Source: Desulfofustis limnaeus (GTDB taxonomy: Bacteria; Desulfobacterota; Desulfobulbia; Desulfobulbales; Desulfocapsaceae). Taken from it: a DNA stretch of 64,000 nt. The stretch lies in NCBI RefSeq assembly GCF_023169885.1, contig NZ_AP025516.1:1178001-1242000 (forward strand), written 5' to 3'. The translations under genes were made by a program, and so were the position numbers. Of this stretch, positions 9,235-17,729 are shown piece after piece. How positions within the stretch are numbered: the stretch's first letter is position 1; the number at the start of each line of letters is the position of its first letter. The notes under the pieces are model-generated. The model worked only from the letters and a program-made list of their open reading frames with translations, was not told where the DNA came from and searched no databases.

Positions 9235-10374
9235 ATGGAGCGTCTGCAACCGTCGACCGCGGCAACGACCGGTGGAGTCTCTCTCGGCCGGATTTACGTG
9301 GCCGGCCATCGCGGCATGGTCGGCTCGGCCTTGGTGCGGCTCCTGCGGGCCAAGGGCCACGATGACCTCGTTACCCGACGTTCGGCGGAACTGGACCTGA
9401 CCGATCAGGCCGCCGTGGCTGCGTTTTTCGCTGCCGAGCGGATCGATACGGTCTTTCTGGCGGCGGCCCGGGTGGGCGGTATTCATGCCAATAATACCTA
9501 TCCGGCGGAGTTCATCTACCGCAACCTGATGATTCAAGGCAACGTCATCCATCAGGCCTGGCGGGCCGGCGTCAAACGGCTGCTCTTCCTCGGCAGTTCC
9601 TGCATTTATCCCCGGCTCTGCCGACAGCCCATGCGCGAGGAGTATCTGCTGGAGGGGCCACTGGAGGCGACCAACGAGCCGTATGCGGTGGCCAAGATTG
9701 CCGGCATCAAGATGTGCGAGGCCTACAATCGGCAATACGATACCGATTATCGCTCGGTCATGCCCACCAACCTTTACGGTCCCGGCGACAACTACGATTT
9801 GGAGCAGAGTCACGTCATTCCGGCGATCATCAGGAAGTACCATCTGGCCCGCCTGGCGGCAGAGCGGCGTTGGTCCGACATCGATGCCGATGAGCAGCTC
9901 TTCGGCTCCATCCCCGAAGCGCTGAAACGGCTGCTTCACCATGCACCGGAAGCAGGCCGCGAGGCTGCTCAGGAACCTCTGGTCCAGCTCTGGGGGAGCG
10001 GCCAGGCGCGCCGGGAATTTCTCCACGTGGACGACATGGCGTCGGCCTGCTACCATGTCATGGGGCTTGAGCGCAGCGTCTGGCGGCGGGCCCTGGCGGC
10101 CCCCGGGACGGCAGATCGGCCGCCGTCTTTTATCAATATCGGGGTCGGCAAGGATTGCACCATAGGTGAGGTCGCCGAGATGATCAGGAGCATTGTCGGT
10201 TTTTCCGGGGAGACCCGCTACGATGCCGGTAAGCCTGACGGTACACCGCAAAAGCTGCTTGATGTTTCACGGCTTGCCGCCCTCGGGTGGCGGCCGTCGT
10301 TCCCGCTGGCGGCGGGTCTGCAAGATGCGTACGACTGGTATCTGGCTCGCACCAGGGAGCGAAGAGACAGCTGA
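9235..10374 (+). CDS. fcl: GDP-L-fucose synthase
   Basis: 3,5-epimerase/4-reductase that turns the Gmd product into GDP-L-fucose with NADPH. It has an N-terminal [16 protein letters not shown] Rossmann motif, [15 protein letters not shown], the catalytic SSCIYP segment and [16 protein letters not shown] (YxxxK). [14 protein letters not shown] is also family-specific. The ATG at 9235 is favoured by a strong GGAGGGGG at about 9222-9229; an ATG at 9208 overlapping the gmd stop is the alternative. The product is 379 residues, longer than typical (about 320) through inserts in the C-terminal half. It forms an operon with gmd. Confidence 0.94.
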   Translation: MERLQPSTAATTGGVSLGRIYVAGHRGMVGSALVRLLRAKGHDDLVTRRSAELDLTDQAAVAAFFAAERIDTVFLAAARVGGIHANNTYPAEFIYRNLMIQGNVIHQAWRAGVKRLLFLGSSCIYPRLCRQPMREEYLLEGPLEATNEPYAVAKIAGIKMCEAYNRQYDTDYRSVMPTNLYGPGDNYDLEQSHVIPAIIRKYHLARLAAERRWSDIDADEQLFGSIPEALKRLLHHAPEAGREAAQEPLVQLWGSGQARREFLHVDDMASACYHVMGLERSVWRRALAAPGTADRPPSFINIGVGKDCTIGEVAEMIRSIVGFSGETRYDAGKPDGTPQKLLDVSRLAALGWRPSFPLAAGLQDAYDWYLARTRERRDS

Positions 10375-10434
10375 CCGGCGGCACGGCGGCGTCGCCGGTT
10401 TCGCAGGCCGGTATTTCTGCATTACTGAAAAGCG

Positions 10435-12141
10435 ATGAAAAGCGAAGACTATTCCGAATCACTGGTGGTGCATTTCCGCCGGGCCGAGGTGCTTCGGCAG
10501 CAGGCGCTCGATCTGCTGGCCATCGACCTCAACGAGCGGCAGCTGTTCGATCTGGAGCTGCTGCTCAACCGCGGTTTCTATCCCCTGACCGGTTTCATGG
10601 ACCAGGCCGTTTACGAGTCGGTGGTGCAGCGGATGTGCCTCTCCGACGGCAGCGTCTGGCCGTTGCCGATCTGTCTCGATGTCACGGAAGAGACGGCCCG
10701 GCGGCTGGTCCCCGGACAGGCGGTGGCCCTCAATGACCAAGAAGGGTTCCTGCTGGCCCTGCTGACCGTCTCGGATATCTGGACGCCTGATCGGCGTGAG
10801 GAGGCGCGGCGGGTCTTCGGCACCGACGATCCGGCCGTGCACCCCGGTGTCAGGCAGTTGCTGGAGGGCACCAACCCCTGCTACGTGGGGGGGACGGTGG
10901 AAGGGGTCAGCCTGCCGATTCACTACGATTTCCTGCAGCTGCGCCTGACACCTTCGGAGACCGTGCGACGCTTCACCATGAGTGGTTGGCGCCGGGTGCT
11001 TGGTTTCCATACCGAACATTACCTGCACTGTGCCCATCGGGAGATGGTCTTTGATGCGGCCCGCCGGGTGGGGGCGGCCGTCTTCCTGCAGCCGGTGGTG
11101 GGGCTTGATCATCCCGGTGACGTGGATTTCTATACCCATATCCGGTGCTATCAGGTGTTCACCAGCAAATTTCCGCCCAACATGATCATGCTCGGGCTCT
11201 CCCCGTTCGCCTCCCGCCGGGCCGGTCCGCGGGAGGCGCTGCTGCAGGCGATCATGCGGCGCAACTTCGGCTGCACCCACTTCATGGTGGCCGAGGACCA
11301 TGCCGATCCGTTTGCCAGGAGCAACGGGGAGCCGACCCGGCTCTTCTATGAGAAGGGGGCGGCTCAGGAACTGGTGGCCCAGTATGCCGCCAGGACCGGA
11401 ATCGAGATGGTGCCGCAACAGGATTATTGCTTTGATGAAGAGAGCGGCCGCTATTACCCGGTGCAAGAGGCCCCTTCGGAGGCGGCCCGGGTCATCACCT
11501 CAACGGAGTTGCAGCAGCGGATGACCGGGGGCGAGACGATCCCCCCCTGGTTCGTCTGGCCGGACATGGTGACTGAGTTGCAGCGGGCCTTCCCGCCCCG
11601 GTCGAAACAGGGGTTCACCATCTTCTTGACCGGTCTGTCGGGGTCCGGGAAATCGACGATCGCCAAGGTGTTGCTGGTCAAGTTCATGGAGCTCAGGGAG
11701 CGGCCGGTGACGCTGCTCGATGGCGACATCGTGCGCAAGAATCTCTCGTCGGAGCTGTCGTATTCACGCGAACACCGAAACCTCAACGTGACCCGTATCG
11801 GCTTCGTGGCCAGTGAGATAACCAAGAACGGCGGCATTGCCATCTGTGCGCCGATCGCGCCCTACGAGGAATCGAGACAGGCCAACCGGGCGCTCATCTC
11901 ACGCTACGGCGGCTATGTCGAAGTGCATGTCTCCACGCCGCTCGAGGTGTGCGAGCAGCGTGATCGCAAGGGGTTGTATGCCAAGGCCCGGGCCGGCAAG
12001 ATCCAGGGCGTCACCGGCATTACCGACCCGTACATTCCGCCGTCCCAGCCCGAACTGTGCATCGACACCTCGACCATCACCCCGTTGGAGGCCGCCCAGG
12101 AGATTATCCTTCATCTGCAGCAGCAGGGGTACCTGGCGTAA
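10435..12141 (+). CDS. Two-domain APS kinase with degenerate ATP sulfurylase domain (Sat/CysC fusion)
   Basis: Residues 1 to about 385 have the ATP sulfurylase fold; residues 390-568 are an APS kinase with P-loop GLSGSGKST (400-408), LDGDIVRKNL, and ICAPIAPYEESR. The kinase makes PAPS, the sulfate donor for sulfotransferases or assimilation. The sulfurylase site looks broken. The canonical QTRNPxHRAH is HTEHYLHCAH here (192-201), keeping HxxH (198/201) but losing Gln, Arg and Asn. The canonical GRDHAG is AEDHAD (286-291). A two-domain Thiobacillus denitrificans homologue is known to lack sulfurylase activity. It follows fcl by 60 nt, suggesting PAPS for a sulfated fucose-containing glycan; no sulfotransferase is visible in the window. 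Confidence 0.85.
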   Translation: MKSEDYSESLVVHFRRAEVLRQQALDLLAIDLNERQLFDLELLLNRGFYPLTGFMDQAVYESVVQRMCLSDGSVWPLPICLDVTEETARRLVPGQAVALNDQEGFLLALLTVSDIWTPDRREEARRVFGTDDPAVHPGVRQLLEGTNPCYVGGTVEGVSLPIHYDFLQLRLTPSETVRRFTMSGWRRVLGFHTEHYLHCAHREMVFDAARRVGAAVFLQPVVGLDHPGDVDFYTHIRCYQVFTSKFPPNMIMLGLSPFASRRAGPREALLQAIMRRNFGCTHFMVAEDHADPFARSNGEPTRLFYEKGAAQELVAQYAARTGIEMVPQQDYCFDEESGRYYPVQEAPSEAARVITSTELQQRMTGGETIPPWFVWPDMVTELQRAFPPRSKQGFTIFLTGLSGSGKSTIAKVLLVKFMELRERPVTLLDGDIVRKNLSSELSYSREHRNLNVTRIGFVASEITKNGGIAICAPIAPYEESRQANRALISRYGGYVEVHVSTPLEVCEQRDRKGLYAKARAGKIQGVTGITDPYIPPSQPELCIDTSTITPLEAAQEIILHLQQQGYLA

Positions 12142-12162
12142 CGGCACAAGGCGGGACCTCGC

Positions 12163-12957
12163 CTATTCAAACTTCTTTTTGATGGAGCGGATAAAGTCCT
12201 TGGTCAAACGGGGGTGGGTGCTCAGGACGGAAAACAGCTCCGGGCTGAGCGATGCCTGAAAAAACTCGTCACTCTGCGCATAGGTCAAGCCGCGGGACAC
12301 GGCTTCCTCCGCCTTGCTGGTGACCAGTTCCCGGTCCTCGGGACGATCGATGTAGGAGAGGATGCCGGAAACCACATCGGGCAATGCCACTTTGTCGCGC
12401 AGGTCGGCGAGTTCTTCCTCAATCTCCTCCTGCGCTGCTGCCGTCTTTTCTTCCATCGCAGCCAAACGTCCTTTTACTTCGGCCAGATCCTCGATCACCT
12501 GGTTGAACCGCTCTACCACCTCCTGCTGATCCTGAACCTGTTTTTGCAGCGTCGTGACCGTCTCGGCCAGGATCGGGACTTCTTTGCCGGCACCACCCGG
12601 CGGGCTGAAGGCATCGTCCCGTCTTGGCATCGTTTGCGCTTTCACCGGACTCGGGACACTACCGCGAATCCGTTCATAGAATGAAGCGAGCGCGGAACGC
12701 AGATAACCGCCGAACTCACGGCCCTTGTCAATGGAGTAGATGGACACGGCTCCGAGAAAGAGACCGATGATGATGGCGATGGAGACAACGATGGCGACAA
12801 AGAGCCCGATCAGAAAAAGAATCCCGGAAGCGAGTCCGGCAATACTGCCCAGGAAGCCTTGTGGTTCTGAATTGGCCACGATGGCAATCAGCAGAAAGAC
12901 GACAAGCAGGATGATCCCGGATTGGATGAGCGGGTTTTTCAGATCGTTTTTGTTCAT
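12163..12957 (-). CDS. Uncharacterised membrane protein with coiled coil
   Basis: 264 residues, family not recognised. Hydrophobic segments lie at about residues 10-30 and 36-73 (one or two helices), followed by a basic/Pro-rich linker. A long charged coiled coil (about 130-195; TLQKQVQDQQEVVERF, EIEEELADLRDKV) comes next, and a C-terminal soluble part ends in basic KKKFE. The topology suggests an inner-membrane anchor with a cytosolic coiled coil. AAGGAG lies 8 nt before the ATG at 12957. It is convergent with sat/cysC (21 nt gap) and alone in its transcription unit. Confidence 0.75.
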   Translation of the reverse strand: MNKNDLKNPLIQSGIILLVVFLLIAIVANSEPQGFLGSIAGLASGILFLIGLFVAIVVSIAIIIGLFLGAVSIYSIDKGREFGGYLRSALASFYERIRGSVPSPVKAQTMPRRDDAFSPPGGAGKEVPILAETVTTLQKQVQDQQEVVERFNQVIEDLAEVKGRLAAMEEKTAAAQEEIEEELADLRDKVALPDVVSGILSYIDRPEDRELVTSKAEEAVSRGLTYAQSDEFFQASLSPELFSVLSTHPRLTKDFIRSIKKKFE

Positions 12958-13163
12958 GGTCTACTCCTTGGCAAAAATGAACCGTCACGGTTCGACCGGT
13001 TGTTCACGTCGGTTTCGGCAGCGGCTCTCGGTCATCGGTCTAGCAGCTGTTCTCTTCCTTAAAAAAACACGCAAACGGTGAGCCTGTCAAGCAATGCAGG
13101 CACCGAAGAAGCGATTTCCCGGTTGGGCCTGACGCAGGCTGACGTGTCGGAGGACGCGAGGGT

Positions 13164-13203
13164 GGTTGCCGACTGGTGCGGACCAGCATGAGCGACGGCA
13201 ACC
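13164..13203 (-). terminator. Hairpin directly after the M48 peptidase gene
   Basis: Outer stem GGTTGCCG (13164-13171) with CGGCAACC (13196-13203), and an inner stem CTGGT (13173-13177) with ACCAG (13182-13186). It begins 3 nt beyond the peptidase stop in the direction of transcription. There is no T-run, so it may be a 3'-end stabiliser rather than an intrinsic terminator. Confidence 0.45.
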
Positions 13204-13205
13204 GT

Positions 13206-14453
13206 TCACGAAGCGGATGCCGTCGTCTTGCGCAAAGCGGCGATACGTTGGAGGACCGGCGGGTGACTGTGGCTGAGGGCCACGGCGAGGGGATGCGGGG
13301 TCAGATTGCTCAGGTTTTCCCGGCTCAGCTTTTTCAGAGATCGAACCAGAGCTTCCGGGTCTCCGGTGGTCTCGGCGGCAAACCGATCGGCGGCATATTC
13401 ATGCCGGCGCGACAGCCAGTTGACCAGCACCGCCAACACGGTGCTGACCGGGGCGTAGAGGAAGGCGAAAAAAGCGAGGCTGGCGTAGACGGATACCTGT
13501 TCCACCCCAAAGGCGGCAAAGAGATACGGATTTTCCAGAATAAGGGCCAGCAGGAAGAACAACAAGCCGGTCTGCAGGATGGAGGCGGCCATCATGATCC
13601 AGATATGGCGTTTTTTGTAATGGCCCATCTCATGGGCGAGGACGGCAATAATTTCGTCTTGTTCCAGCTTTTCCACGAGGGTGTCGAAGAAGACAATCTT
13701 TCTGAAGCGGCCGAACCCGGTGAAAAAGGCATTCAATTTACGGGAGCGGCGCGAGCCGTCCATGGTGTAAATCCCGCCGCTGTTGAACTGCTGGCTGACG
13801 GTATAATCGAGAATTGCCTGGCGTAGAGCTCCTGCCGGTAAGGGAGTGAAGGTGTTGAACAGCGGCATGAGCAGAACCGGGGCGAGAAACTGGACGATAA
13901 AGCCGAAACAGGTGACTCCCAGCCAGCAATAGAGCCAGGCCAGGTCGCCGCCGTTTTCGAAAAACCAGAGAATCAGGGCGAGCACTGGACCGCCCAACAG
14001 GATGGTCAGCAGGGTTGCTTTGCCGAGATCAGCCAGAAAGGTGGCGGGGGTGGTCCGGTTGAAACCGAATCGCGCCTCAATGGCAAAGATCGAGTAGAGC
14101 GAGAAGGGCAGGCTGAGAAGGAAGGACAAGACGAGCAAGCAGCCGATGAAGAGGAGGCCGGTGGTGATCGAGGCGAAACTGAAGGAGCGGGCCAGCCGGT
14201 CGACGGCGGCAAAGCCGCCGGCCAGCAGAAAGATGACGGTCACGGCGGTGGTGACGATGCCTTGCAGCATGCCGAAACGGGTCCTGACCCGGGTGTAGTG
14301 CTGTGACTTGGCATAGTGTTGCGCATCGTAACAATCGGCGAACTCGTCGGGCAGCTCCGGGGCCAGGGCGAGAAGGTTGAAACGGGCAATCACCAGGTCG
14401 AGCAGGAGGTGACCGATCAGGACTGCCAGGATGAAAACCAGCCAGAGGTTCAT
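13206..14453 (-). CDS. M48-family (STE24-like) integral membrane metalloprotease
   Basis: Zinc protease of the inner membrane, related to eukaryotic CAAX prenyl endopeptidase Ste24, probably acting in membrane-protein or lipoprotein turnover. It has 415 residues from the ATG at 14453, which begins a hydrophobic MNLWLVFILAVLIGHLLLDL. The frame stays open further upstream without family-like sequence. The zinc motif HEMGH lies in VLAHEMGHYKKRH, and the third ligand is likely in the downstream HEYAADRFA segment. At least six hydrophobic segments flank it. It is 275 nt beyond nuoN on the same strand, probably a separate unit. Confidence 0.88.
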   Translation of the reverse strand: MNLWLVFILAVLIGHLLLDLVIARFNLLALAPELPDEFADCYDAQHYAKSQHYTRVRTRFGMLQGIVTTAVTVIFLLAGGFAAVDRLARSFSFASITTGLLFIGCLLVLSFLLSLPFSLYSIFAIEARFGFNRTTPATFLADLGKATLLTILLGGPVLALILWFFENGGDLAWLYCWLGVTCFGFIVQFLAPVLLMPLFNTFTPLPAGALRQAILDYTVSQQFNSGGIYTMDGSRRSRKLNAFFTGFGRFRKIVFFDTLVEKLEQDEIIAVLAHEMGHYKKRHIWIMMAASILQTGLLFFLLALILENPYLFAAFGVEQVSVYASLAFFAFLYAPVSTVLAVLVNWLSRRHEYAADRFAAETTGDPEALVRSLKKLSRENLSNLTPHPLAVALSHSHPPVLQRIAALRKTTASAS

Positions 14454-14728
14454 GGTGATGGATCCTTCGGTGAACCGGTTGAGTGCGGGGCAGCAGAGGC
14501 GTGAGGCATGGCGATCCTGCCGGGTTGGCAGATGGTGGCAAGCGGAACCGGGCCGCACCCGGGGACAACCGGTATGGGTGGTGGAGAACTCGCAAGATTC
14601 GAAAGGTCGCTCAAGAGTGGGGCCCGCACGACAGGGTTACCGCTGGCAGGTGGAGGATATCTCGATGACAAAATGTGCTTGTGCAACGCTGAGAGTAAGC
14701 GAAATAGTAGGGTTACACCGATTCCTCA

Positions 14729-16144
14729 TCAGAGCATGGCGCCTATGGACATGACTGCAGGCTGCACCAGCAGGCCGGGGATCACCCCCAGGGCGATGAT
14801 GGCCAGAAGCAGCACGACAGCGGTGAGTGACCTGGTCAGTCCCGGTTGCAGGCGAAGGGCGCCCGGGTGGGGGTCGGTACAATAGGCGATGCGCACGACC
14901 GACAGGTAATAGAAAAGAGCGATGGCGGTGTTGATGGCCGCCAGGATAACCGGGATGACCAAGCCCTGTTTGAAGGCGTTGACCAGCAGCATGAACTTTC
15001 CGGTAAAGCCGACGAAGGGCGGGATACCGGCCAGCGCGAAGAGACCAATGGCCAAGGTCAGAGCCAGCAACGGCGAGCGGCGGTGCAGGCCGGAAAGATC
15101 TTCGATGGCCAGGTTCTGGCCGGCGGTGGCAACCGTGCAGATAACCAGGAAGCAGGCCAAGTTCATCAGGGCGTAGCCGGCGACATAATAGGTGGCGAGG
15201 GCGTACCCCTCGTTCTGGAAGGTCAACAGGCCGAAGAGCACGAAGCCGGCGTGCGAGATGCCGGAATAGCCGAGCATCCGTTTCAGATCTTTCTGGGCGA
15301 GGGCGCAGAGGTTTCCGTAGAACATGGCGCCGATCGAGCAGATCAGCAGGACCGGCGTTACGAGTTGGCTGTCACCGCCGGCCAGCGTCACCAGCCTGAT
15401 CAGCACGGCGGTGGCGGCAATCTTGGGAACGGCGGCGATAAAGGTCGTGGTCTCGTTGGCGGCTCCCTGGTAGACGTCAGGGACCCAGAAATGAAAAGGG
15501 AAGATGGCCAACTTGTAAAAGAAGCCGGCCATTACCAGCAGGATCGCCACCAGCGCTGCCGGCTCCGCGATCAACTGGGATAACTGGTCGACGATAACGG
15601 ACAAATAGGTCGAACCGGTCAGGCCGAAGAGATAGCTCATGCCGAACAGCATCAGACCGGTGGTCATCACTCCGAACAGCAGATACTTGATGGCCGACTC
15701 CATCTGAAAGGTTTCACCGCCGCTCTGGCGGCGCAGCGGCACCATGATGTAGACGGCAAAGCTGGAGAGTTCCAGCGCAATAAACAGGGCCAGCAGCTCG
15801 ACGCTGGAGACGAGCATCATCAGCCCCAGCAGACCGATCAGCAGGAAGAGGTGGTATTCTGCCTGGACCTCGGTCTTGATGCCTGGGTTCCGGCCAGAGA
15901 GCAGCAGGACGATGAGGGCGGCAGCGGCGAGTAACAGCTTGAACAGTTGGGAAAAACGATCGATTCGATAGGCCTCGAAAAAGAGCATGCCTTCCTGGCC
16001 GAGGCAGGCAACGGTGGCCAGCAGAACGGCAGCGCCGAGGATGACGACCAGTCGATGAACCGCTGCGGTTCCGGGACTGCCGAGGCTAACCAGAAACATG
16101 ACGAGAGCGGACAGCAAAACGATCAGTTCGGGGAAAAAGAGCAT
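14729..16144 (-). CDS. nuoN: NADH-quinone oxidoreductase subunit N
   Basis: Antiporter-like proton-translocating membrane subunit of complex I; 471 residues, about 14 transmembrane helices. The conserved half-channel signatures are present: an early Glu in VSSVELLALFIALELSSFAVYI, and AGFFYKLAIFPFHFWVPDVYQGA with its Lys and Pro. The ATG at 16144 has AAGGAA 8 nt upstream; an upstream TTG at 16150 is less likely. It is the last gene of the nuo operon, 40 nt after nuoM. Confidence 0.94.
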   Translation of the reverse strand: MLFFPELIVLLSALVMFLVSLGSPGTAAVHRLVVILGAAVLLATVACLGQEGMLFFEAYRIDRFSQLFKLLLAAAALIVLLLSGRNPGIKTEVQAEYHLFLLIGLLGLMMLVSSVELLALFIALELSSFAVYIMVPLRRQSGGETFQMESAIKYLLFGVMTTGLMLFGMSYLFGLTGSTYLSVIVDQLSQLIAEPAALVAILLVMAGFFYKLAIFPFHFWVPDVYQGAANETTTFIAAVPKIAATAVLIRLVTLAGGDSQLVTPVLLICSIGAMFYGNLCALAQKDLKRMLGYSGISHAGFVLFGLLTFQNEGYALATYYVAGYALMNLACFLVICTVATAGQNLAIEDLSGLHRRSPLLALTLAIGLFALAGIPPFVGFTGKFMLLVNAFKQGLVIPVILAAINTAIALFYYLSVVRIAYCTDPHPGALRLQPGLTRSLTAVVLLLAIIALGVIPGLLVQPAVMSIGAML

Positions 16145-16184
16145 ATGCAAGTTCCTTCCTTAATCGAAATCCCGGTTAATTCCT

Positions 16185-17708
16185 CTACGGTGCCAGTACC
16201 GAAACGCTTGCCAGGGCTTGGGCTCGATAGGCCTGCAGTTGCTCGAGCAGCGCGACCACGCTGTGATCCATCACGTCAATAAACGGCGCCGGGTTGAGTC
16301 CAATCCACAAGACAAAAAGCAGAAACGGGGCCAAGGTAACCAACTCCCGGCGGTTGAGGTCATTGATCCAGGATTGGTCCGGATTGTCCGTGCCTCCCCA
16401 GACGACTTTCTGCAACATGCGTAACATGTAAGCCGCCGCCAGCACGGCCCCGGGAATGGCGGCCAGCGCCAGGGGGATATCGACTTCGAAGGCGCCGGCC
16501 AGGATCATGAACTCGCCGATAAAGCCGTTGGTCCCGGGAAAGCCGAACGAGGCCAGGGAAAAAAAAGTGAGGAAGGTGACAAAGACCGGCATGAACTTGC
16601 CCACCCCCATGGTGCTGCGTAGCTCCCGGCTGTGGGTCCGTTCGTAGAGCATCCCGACGCAGAGGAACAAAGCGCCGGTGGTCACCCCGTGGTTGATCAT
16701 CTGCAGGATGGCCCCTTCGATGCCCTGCTTGTTGAGCAGGAAGATGCCCAGGGTGACGAAGCCCATATGGCCCACCGACGAATAGGCGATGAGCTTTTTC
16801 ATGTCCTGCTGGGCCAGGGCGGTGAAACCGCCGTAGATGATGCCGGCGATCGAGAGCCAGAGCACGTAGGGCATCAGAAGAAAGGTCGCATCGGGTACGA
16901 TGGGCAGGGCGAAACGCAGAAAACCGTAGGTGCCCATCTTGAGCAGGATCGAGGCCAGAATGACGGAGCCGGCCGTCGGAGCTTCCACGTGGGCGGCCGG
17001 CAACCAGGTGTGGAACGGGAACATCGGGACCTTGATGGCGAAGGCCAGGAAAAAGGCGATGAAGACCAGGACCTGGGCGGTGCCGCTGTAGGGCTGCCAC
17101 ATCATGTCGGGGATGAAGAAGGAAAAATCGTTCTGGCGATAGAGCCAGATGATGGCCACCAACAGCAATACGGAACCGGCCAGGGTGTACAGGAAGAACT
17201 TGATGGAGGCGTAGATTTTCCGCGGTCCGCCCCAGATGCCGATGATCAGGTACATGGGGATCAGCATGGCCTCCCAGAGCACGTAAAAGAGGACGAAGTC
17301 GAGGGCGACGAAGACGCCGATCATGGCGGTTTCCATGATCAACAGACAGATCATGAAGGCCTTGACCCGAACCTTGATGTAGGTCCAAGAGGCGAGGACG
17401 CAAAAGGGCATGATCAGGGCGGTCATCAGCACCAGCAGAAGCGAGATGCCGTCGACTCCCACCGTGTAATTGATGTTCAGGGCCGGGATCCAGGGCCGGG
17501 TCTCGGCGAACTGGAACAGTGCCGTGGAACGATCGAAGCCGGGAAGCAGCAACAAGGAGAGCAGTCCAACCAGAGAGGTGACAAGGAGCGACACGACCCG
17601 GCACCCGGCCTCGCTGGTTATCGCCAACAAAAGCACGGCCCCGACCAGTGGCAGGAAAATCAGCGTGCTGAGCAGCGGGAACCCCGTGTTGAGCAGAAGT
17701 TGATCCAT
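16185..17708 (-). CDS. nuoM: NADH-quinone oxidoreductase subunit M
   Basis: Antiporter-like subunit of the complex I membrane arm; 507 residues. Hallmarks are FYVLWEAMLIPMYLIIGIWG (conserved Glu), AFAIKVPMFPFHTWLPAAHV (conserved Lys and HTWLP), and LKMGTYGFLRFALP. It lies between the NuoL/MrpD-like gene (21 nt upstream) and nuoN, all on the minus strand. Confidence 0.95.
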   Translation of the reverse strand: MDQLLLNTGFPLLSTLIFLPLVGAVLLLAITSEAGCRVVSLLVTSLVGLLSLLLLPGFDRSTALFQFAETRPWIPALNINYTVGVDGISLLLVLMTALIMPFCVLASWTYIKVRVKAFMICLLIMETAMIGVFVALDFVLFYVLWEAMLIPMYLIIGIWGGPRKIYASIKFFLYTLAGSVLLLVAIIWLYRQNDFSFFIPDMMWQPYSGTAQVLVFIAFFLAFAIKVPMFPFHTWLPAAHVEAPTAGSVILASILLKMGTYGFLRFALPIVPDATFLLMPYVLWLSIAGIIYGGFTALAQQDMKKLIAYSSVGHMGFVTLGIFLLNKQGIEGAILQMINHGVTTGALFLCVGMLYERTHSRELRSTMGVGKFMPVFVTFLTFFSLASFGFPGTNGFIGEFMILAGAFEVDIPLALAAIPGAVLAAAYMLRMLQKVVWGGTDNPDQSWINDLNRRELVTLAPFLLFVLWIGLNPAPFIDVMDHSVVALLEQLQAYRAQALASVSVLAP

Positions 17709-17729
17709 CTCGTTGCGTCCTTGGTGATA

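Noticed and set aside
13164-13203. Intrinsic terminator after the M48 gene
   Set aside because: The hairpin is clear but has no T-run, so it is listed only as a low-confidence 3'-end structure.
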